Assembly: GCA_029858605.1 (NCBI GenBank)
Contig: JAOUET010000050.1
Span: forward strand, 1-10,801
Source of the DNA: Coriobacteriia bacterium
GTDB taxonomy: Bacteria > Actinomycetota > Coriobacteriia > Anaerosomatales > JAENZW01
DNA: 10,801 nucleotides
Direction of reading: 5' to 3'
A model generated the notes under the pieces. The model did no database searches. It worked only from the letters and a program-made list of their open reading frames with translations, and was not told the DNA's origin. The position numbers were made by a program, and so were the translations under genes. Shown one piece after another: positions 6,867-10,801 of the stretch. The stretch's first letter is position 1. Each line of letters starts with the position of its first letter.

Positions 6867-7607
6867 ATGACGCACGCAATCAGGAGCTTCGGGCTCATGA
6901 CCAAGTGGCAGCTGCTCAGCCTGAGAGCCATCTTGCCGTTCATCGTGGTCATCCAGTTGATCATCGCCGGTGGCACGGTCTACGGGCTTGGATACCTCTT
7001 CCCACAGATCGACCCCGTGTCGGCGCGTTACATCGTGACGGGCGCAGTGACGATGACGCTTATCGCCCTGGGTCTGACCCTCGTCCCGCAACACATCGCC
7101 CAGATGAAGCAGAAGGAGACGTTCGACTACCTGTGGTCGCTGCCGATCCCCCGCGTGGTGTTCTTGGCTTCTGACTTCGTGGTGTGGACGGCCGCAGTGG
7201 CCCCTGGAGTGGCCGCCGCTCTGCTCATCGGGTCCAACAGGTATGGCTTCTCCCTGGACATGACGGTGTGGGCGGTCCCTGCATTCCTGCTCGTCGCGCT
7301 CACGTCCGTGACCGTTGGAATGTCCATAGCCCACCTGTCACCGTCGCCGATGCTCACCGGCATCATCACCAACGTCGTCATCTTCAGTCTGTTCTTGTTC
7401 TCGCCGGTGAACTTCCCGGTGGAGCGCCTCCCTGAGTGGTTGCAGGCCGTCCACAAGGTCCTGCCCATCGTCTACATGGCGGATCTCGTGCGCGGAACGG
7501 CGACCAGCGGCATCGTGGACGACGTGGGACGGGCAGCCCTTGCAGTCGGCGCCTGGTGCGTCGCGACCACAGCGATCCTGTTCGTCGTGTTTACCCGCCG
7601 AGGATAG
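6867..7607 (+). CDS. ABC-2 type transporter permease
   Basis: The 246-residue integral membrane protein has six predicted membrane spans (about 22-45, 55-75, 100-121, 133-155, 163-185 and 223-242). The region FSPVNFPVERLPEWLQ (178-193), followed by LPIVYMADLVRG, is the signature segment before the last helix of ABC-2 exporters (DrrB/YadH type). It should form the homodimeric channel energised by the ATPase encoded 30 bp upstream. The ATG at 6867 is preceded by AAGGAAGGGA. It ends the operon and faces a convergent gene 24 bp downstream. Confidence 0.92.
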   Translation: MTHAIRSFGLMTKWQLLSLRAILPFIVVIQLIIAGGTVYGLGYLFPQIDPVSARYIVTGAVTMTLIALGLTLVPQHIAQMKQKETFDYLWSLPIPRVVFLASDFVVWTAAVAPGVAAALLIGSNRYGFSLDMTVWAVPAFLLVALTSVTVGMSIAHLSPSPMLTGIITNVVIFSLFLFSPVNFPVERLPEWLQAVHKVLPIVYMADLVRGTATSGIVDDVGRAALAVGAWCVATTAILFVVFTRRG

Positions 7608-7611
7608 ACCG

Positions 7612-7621
7612 TTCGGCCGAA
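7612..7621. terminator. Palindrome between convergent genes
   Basis: TTCGGCCGAA is a perfect 10 bp palindrome in the 24 bp between the permease stop codon and that of the small membrane protein. It has no loop and no T-run, so it would be a poor intrinsic terminator. It is noted because of its position at the junction of two convergent units. Confidence 0.2.
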
Positions 7622-7631
7622 GCGGATCGGG

Positions 7632-7910
7632 CTAGGCGCGCCGCTTCTTGTTCGAGTAGCCGCCCCCGCCGTACGAACCGAGATCCGCGAGCAGCGCGAT
7701 CACGAGGAAGACCCAGTCGAACCAGACGATACCCCCGGGGAACACGACCACGTACACAAGCGTGGTCCACGGAAGGAAGATGACACCGAGCAACGGCCAC
7801 ATGAAGGCGTCGAACGTCCAAGTGATCCGACCTGGCTGGAATAGCCACCACAACAGGAAAGTGAGTCGCGGTGCGCCCGCGAGCGCCGCGGCGAGAAGAC
7901 AGCAACCCAT
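7632..7910 (-). CDS. Small membrane protein of unknown function (92 aa)
   Basis: I do not assign a family. The start at 7910 is chosen because GAGGGGAGAG lies just upstream on the minus strand, while the frame's more upstream ATG at 7958 has no such site. The product starts MGCC and is very hydrophobic and Trp/Phe-rich. Three membrane-compatible stretches are seen: roughly 15-25, 35-57 (LLGVIFLPWTTLVYVVVF) and 61-76 (IVWFDWVFLVIALLAD). It ends in a glycine run and a basic tail, GGGGYSNKKRRA, which would favour a cytoplasmic C-terminus. The frame is fully open with a clean ribosome binding site and a convergent neighbour, so it is probably a real gene. Confidence 0.75.
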   Translation of the reverse strand: MGCCLLAAALAGAPRLTFLLWWLFQPGRITWTFDAFMWPLLGVIFLPWTTLVYVVVFPGGIVWFDWVFLVIALLADLGSYGGGGYSNKKRRA

Positions 7911-7924
7911 TGGACTCTCCCCTC

Positions 7925-7939
7925 TTCGGCAAAGCCGAA
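7925..7939. repeat. Small inverted repeat in the leader of the 92-aa membrane protein gene
   Basis: TTCGGC (7925-7930) and GCCGAA (7934-7939) form a 6 bp stem with a 3-base loop. On the minus strand it lies directly before the ribosome binding site of the gene starting at 7910, so it could influence translation or serve as a protein site. Function unknown. Confidence 0.35.
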
Positions 7940-8119
7940 AGTCGCGACCGAAGTCCAACTACCTCATGCGTTCGATCTTCTTGGCGCGACCTTCAGAATG
8001 GAACATACCCACTTCGCGCGCTTCGGCCCAACAACAGACACTGAGCGCTCGCCTCGCGTGACATGCCGACCAGACGAGGGAATCACCATCTTGTAGACAA
8101 GCGAATCGGGAGGAAGACG

Positions 8120-8623
8120 ATGAGCGCGGAGGAGAAAGCCCCGATGGAGGAGTCGGAAGCCGCAAAGACCACGGTGCGCAACTCGGTTGCCTCCAGCGTC
8201 GTCGCCGAGCACGACGCGGAAGTCACCGGCAGTCTGGCTGGCGTCGTGAACGCGCAAGGCGATGCCACGGTAAGCCAAACGGGATCGCTCGCCATCATGG
8301 CCAGGGGCGATGTCGAGGCCACCCAGACCGGCGCGGGTGCCATTGTGTCCCGAAGCATGTCGGGTGAGGGCATCTACAGCTGCATTGCCGCCGCAGGAGA
8401 TATGAGCGTACGTCGCGGCTGGATAGGCGTTGCCATCTCGCCGAAGATGGAGGTGTCCGAAGACTCCCGAGTCTTCATCGGCCCTCGCGCCGCCTTCATC
8501 ATCGCGGCAGCGATTCTCGGCATCTTCGGTATCGTGGCCGCATTTGGAGTGATAGCTGCGCGGAAGGCAATGGGCTGGCGCCCCAAAGTGCCCTCGGTGT
8601 CATGGCATCGCATGGGCGAGTGA
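8120..8623 (+). CDS. Membrane-anchored repeat protein, predicted beta-solenoid (167 aa)
   Basis: No named family is assigned with certainty. The start at 8120 is chosen because GGGAGGAAG precedes it; the frame's upstream ATG at 8063 lacks a comparable site. After an acidic N-terminus (1-15), residues 16-125 fall into about seven units of 16 residues, such as DAEVTGSLAGVVNAQG (32-47), DATVSQTGSLAIMARG (48-63), DVEATQTGAGAIVSRS (64-79) and DMSVRRGWIGVAISPK (94-109). Alternating small and hydrophobic residues with a Gly or Asp at unit borders suggest a beta-solenoid with one turn per unit. A single hydrophobic helix (about 123-147) followed by a basic tail forms a C-terminal anchor. With no N-terminal signal, the repeat domain is probably cytoplasmic, a tail-anchored arrangement. 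It resembles repeat-rich membrane proteins seen in actinobacteria and Chloroflexi, whose function is unknown. Confidence 0.8.
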   Translation: MSAEEKAPMEESEAAKTTVRNSVASSVVAEHDAEVTGSLAGVVNAQGDATVSQTGSLAIMARGDVEATQTGAGAIVSRSMSGEGIYSCIAAAGDMSVRRGWIGVAISPKMEVSEDSRVFIGPRAAFIIAAAILGIFGIVAAFGVIAARKAMGWRPKVPSVSWHRMGE

Positions 8624-8635
8624 TGTCGGACGGCT

Positions 8636-8652
8636 GACCCTTCGCTCGGGTC
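8636..8652. terminator. Candidate bidirectional hairpin between convergent stops
   Basis: GACCC (8636-8640) pairs with GGGTC (8648-8652) around a 7-base loop. It fits exactly in the 30 bp between the stop codon of the repeat protein (8621-8623) and that of the DUF1622 protein (8654-8656). There is no T-run, so it is supported mostly by location. Confidence 0.35.
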
Positions 8653-8653
8653 G

Positions 8654-9010
8654 CTATGCCGTCTTGCGCCCTGCCCGCCGCCAAGGGACCACGCCCTCGA
8701 TCTCGACCTCCAACGAGAAGCTCAGGAACGTCCGAATGAGCACGATGGCACCGAGAACCAGCACGTTCTCGAGCGTGGGTTCGACCGCGACCGTTCGGAT
8801 GAGGTCGGCGGCAACCAGGATCTCCAGACCGAACAGGATCGATCGGCCGAGGTACCTTCGCACGCGCTCGTACGCCTCGTTGCCGCCTCGTCCGATCAGC
8901 ATGTCGCGCACCGCCCGCGCAATCGCAAGGGCTATGCCTGCGATGATGACCGTAACGCCCAGTGCCTCGACGACCACGGTCACCCGTTCCATCACATCGA
9001 CGTACGACAT
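8654..9010 (-). CDS. DUF1622 family membrane protein
   Basis: The 118-residue protein matches the DUF1622 family in length and pattern. It has a first membrane helix (about 8-32), a basic cytoplasmic-type loop ending RRYLGRSILFGLEILVAADLIRTV (51-74), and a third helix ENVLVLGAIVLIRTFLSFSLEVEIEG (81-106). The GLEILVAADLIRT and LIRTFLSFSLEVEIEG segments are the recognisable family features. Its biochemical role is not known. The ATG at 9010 has a GAGGAG sequence just upstream. It lies 57 bp after the stop of the upstream membrane-protein gene on the same strand, so the two are probably co-transcribed. Confidence 0.88.
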   Translation of the reverse strand: MSYVDVMERVTVVVEALGVTVIIAGIALAIARAVRDMLIGRGGNEAYERVRRYLGRSILFGLEILVAADLIRTVAVEPTLENVLVLGAIVLIRTFLSFSLEVEIEGVVPWRRAGRKTA

Positions 9011-9067
9011 GGGGGCTCCTCAACTCCTCGGGGCTCGCCGTCCTCTAGAGGGATGTGCCGAAATGCG

Positions 9068-9706
9068 TCAATCGTCTGCATCTGGAGCGGTAGCCAGACC
9101 GTACCTTGCGACCGCCCACCCGATGATCGCCCCGACCAAGTTCGCGATTAGATCCTGCTGGTTGTTGGCGTAGTCGCCGACCTGGGTCGATGCCAGAACA
9201 AGGGTCCCGCCGTACTCGATGATCTCGACGAGCGCCCCGAATCCGCACGCCGTCATCACAACGACGAGTCCCTCCCAACCCCCGAGCCTCAACCGCAGGT
9301 GTCTGAAGAGCACCGTCAGGAAGACGGCTCCGGCTGCCGAGTTGAAGGCGTGGATGAGCTTGTCGCCACGCAGACCGAGGACTTGGGTGTGGTAGAGCTG
9401 CACGCCGTCTGCAACGACTAGACGACCGAGGATGTGTCCCAGAAACGCGAGTTGGAGCGCGACTGTCGCGAGGATCGGTGGGTCGTAGCGCCTCAGTGTG
9501 AGCCACGCTACAACGTAGAGAGCCAGTATCGCGGAACCGTAGAGTACGAAGCCTGTTTCGGCATCCTTGAACTGCAGCGCTTCGCTCACGAGCAAGCCGA
9601 TGAAGTTCGCCGCCGCGACAGCGTCGAACACTGCCCGCCGACGACTGTAGCGACGGGAGCCTCGGTCCGCCCGTGTCCCCGCAGCGATGGTCGATCGAGC
9701 CGACAC
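9068..9706 (-). CDS. DUF2238 (YjdF)/VanZ-like integral membrane protein
   Basis: The 212-residue protein has about six hydrophobic segments (roughly 27-43, 52-70, 77-97, 117-134, 146-166 and 184-202). Recognisable elements are GDKLIHAFNS (114-123), a glutamate-containing helix GALVEIIEY (157-165) and NNQQDLIANLVGAIIGW (181-197). This ordered trio (DK.xH, E..E, QxDxxxNxxGA) is typical of the DUF2238/YjdF and VanZ-like membrane families, whose function is largely unknown. The GTG at 9706 is taken as the start, with GGGGTGAGG just upstream. A GTG at codon 27 (AVFDAVAAAN) is an alternative that would remove an Arg-rich N-terminus. It probably forms a two-gene unit with the DUF1622 gene. Confidence 0.72.
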   Translation of the reverse strand: MSARSTIAAGTRADRGSRRYSRRRAVFDAVAAANFIGLLVSEALQFKDAETGFVLYGSAILALYVVAWLTLRRYDPPILATVALQLAFLGHILGRLVVADGVQLYHTQVLGLRGDKLIHAFNSAAGAVFLTVLFRHLRLRLGGWEGLVVVMTACGFGALVEIIEYGGTLVLASTQVGDYANNQQDLIANLVGAIIGWAVARYGLATAPDADD

Positions 9707-9870
9707 GACCTCACCCCGCCAGGCGTGCCCGAAACCGCTCTACCTAGCACACCGCACGCCGCTGTGGATATACCCGCGCGAATCTATGCGCAGACTTGGG
9801 CATTTGGCGGACAACACCGCTCCGGCGCCTGCGAGGACTCTAGGTCTCCTGCGATCCCCAGAGGCGGCGA

Positions 9871-10801
9871 CTAGTGATAGACGCCAATCCCGCCGTGGCA
9901 GCGCGTGCAGACCGCGTCGAGGTTGTCCTCGGTGATGACCGTGCTCGTCTCGACGGTCCCTTGGTTCGAACCGGTAAACCCGACGACGGAATACGAGCCG
10001 AGCAGCTTGATGCTGTCCGTGTCACCCGAATGCGGGAAGTCCGCATCGACGTGGTTGGGACTGCCGGGATTGACTCGCTGCTCCCAGTAGTCTCCGGTGC
10101 CGTAGTGGCACTGTCCGCAAGCCGAGTTCGTCGGGCTCAAGTCGCCACGATGGCACGTGTAGCACTGTCCGGGGCCTTCGTGCCCACCGACCATCGGCAC
10201 CGGATGCGTGCGTTCAGTGTGAGCCTTGAAACCGAGCTCCGGGTTGTCGAGCCGTTTCGAGTAGCCGATGTTCAGGTTGTGGCAGTCCGCGCACCATACC
10301 GATAGGGCCATATTGCTGATCGCGCTCGAACGCTGAATCGGGCTGTCGACGTTGAACAGGATGTCATTGACGCCCGAACCCCAGATGGATCCGTGGCACT
10401 TGAGGCATTCTTCCCAGCTACCCCATCCCGGTTGGTTGACGTATGGCGCATCGACGATCGGCACACCACCGTTGAAGTCCTGGGCGACCCAGTTGGGTGC
10501 CGCACGCCCGGTCGCCGCAACGACGAACCCGGCACCAACCTCAGTGGAGAAGTTGACGTCGGGCGTGAGCGTCGTCTCGGGAACGCGAACCGCCTGCCAC
10601 GCATCGTAGTACCCGTAGCTGTTGGGGGCACCCGTGGTTGTGCCGGAGGGAAACGCCTTGAGGAGCTTGTAGCTTACGTTGGGAGTCCTGTGCAGACCGT
10701 ACCAGTCGTATACCTCTGCAGTGGTCCACACCTGGTCTGTCGCGTTGTGTACCTGGTGGCAGCTCATGCAGCGAAGCGCGAGCGGGCCGATCTTGGAATA
10801 G
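9871..10801 (-). CDS. Multiheme c-type cytochrome, C-terminal part (5' end outside the window)
   Basis: The frame is open through the right edge, so the true start is not in the window. The first in-window ATG (10767) lies inside the heme motif CMSCH and is not a start; the visible part begins YSKIGPLALRC. Six covalent heme-binding motifs are visible: CMSCH (10756-10770), CLKCH (10393-10407), CADCH (10279-10293), CYTCH (10150-10164), CGQCH (10105-10119) and CTRCH (9895-9909). Further histidines between them (in RTHPVPMVGGHEGPG and SPNHVDADFPHSG) are candidate distal heme ligands. The long gap between the first and second motif (about 115 residues) suggests a separate beta-rich segment. By family knowledge such proteins are exported and carry electrons in anaerobic respiration or extracellular electron transfer. 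The partner, total heme number and anchor are not visible. Confidence 0.92.
   Translation of the reverse strand, partial: YSKIGPLALRCMSCHQVHNATDQVWTTAEVYDWYGLHRTPNVSYKLLKAFPSGTTTGAPNSYGYYDAWQAVRVPETTLTPDVNFSTEVGAGFVVAATGRAAPNWVAQDFNGGVPIVDAPYVNQPGWGSWEECLKCHGSIWGSGVNDILFNVDSPIQRSSAISNMALSVWCADCHNLNIGYSKRLDNPELGFKAHTERTHPVPMVGGHEGPGQCYTCHRGDLSPTNSACGQCHYGTGDYWEQRVNPGSPNHVDADFPHSGDTDSIKLLGSYSVVGFTGSNQGTVETSTVITEDNLDAVCTRCHGGIGVYH

Noticed and set aside
9780..9870. Possible terminator after the cytochrome gene
   Set aside because: Several short complementary words occur (for example around 9835-9852), but each stem has mismatches or bulges and no T-run follows.
9434..9874. Plus-strand frame of 146 codons spanning the spacer upstream of the DUF2238-like gene
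   Set aside because: It mostly opposes the membrane protein gene, and its translation lacks any motif. The part in the spacer 9707-9870 gives no independent support.

Overview
This is a GC-rich bacterial chromosomal window of tightly packed genes with strong GGAGG-type ribosome binding sites and some GTG starts. No rRNA, tRNA, transposase, phage gene or CRISPR array is visible. The mix of a GAP/SfLAP-family exporter, a DUF1622 protein, small membrane proteins and a multiheme cytochrome c suggests a high-GC actinomycetote, perhaps an anaerobic or environmental coriobacterial-type lineage. That placement is inference from gene content only.

Layout from left to right. (1) Minus strand, 3131 to 3: a GAP-family membrane transporter followed by a large cytoplasmic-type arylsulfatase, probably one transcription unit. 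(2) Plus strand, 3382-4110: a lipoprotein with a GIN/DUF2807 repeat fold, divergent from the transporter across a 250 bp spacer that holds a 7-5-7 inverted repeat. (3) Minus strand, 4140-5003: a pirin-family cupin, convergent with the lipoprotein. (4) Plus strand, 5238-7607: a TetR regulator, an ABC ATPase and an ABC-2 permease. This is a self-contained exporter operon, preceded by a consensus-like -35 box and two near-identical palindromes spaced exactly 20 bp apart. (5) Minus strand, 7632-7910: a 92-residue membrane protein. (6) Plus strand, 8120-8623: a membrane-anchored protein made of about seven 16-residue repeats. (7) Minus strand, 9706 to 8654: two small integral membrane proteins (DUF2238/VanZ-like and DUF1622). 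(8) Minus strand, 10801 to 9871: the C-terminal part of a multiheme cytochrome c with six CxxCH motifs, running off the right edge.

How the genes work together. The clearest functional unit is the TetR-ABC exporter operon, where the regulator very likely represses its own promoter through the paired operators. The sulfatase and GAP transporter may handle a sulfated or lipid-like substrate together. The other genes look like independent housekeeping or envelope genes. No intergenic stretch exceeds 300 bp; the longest are 3132-3381, 5004-5237, 7911-8119 and 9707-9870. Apart from the sites listed, I see nothing decisive in them. I did not find an obviously new multi-gene system. The most unusual items are the repeat-solenoid membrane protein and the tandem operator pair.
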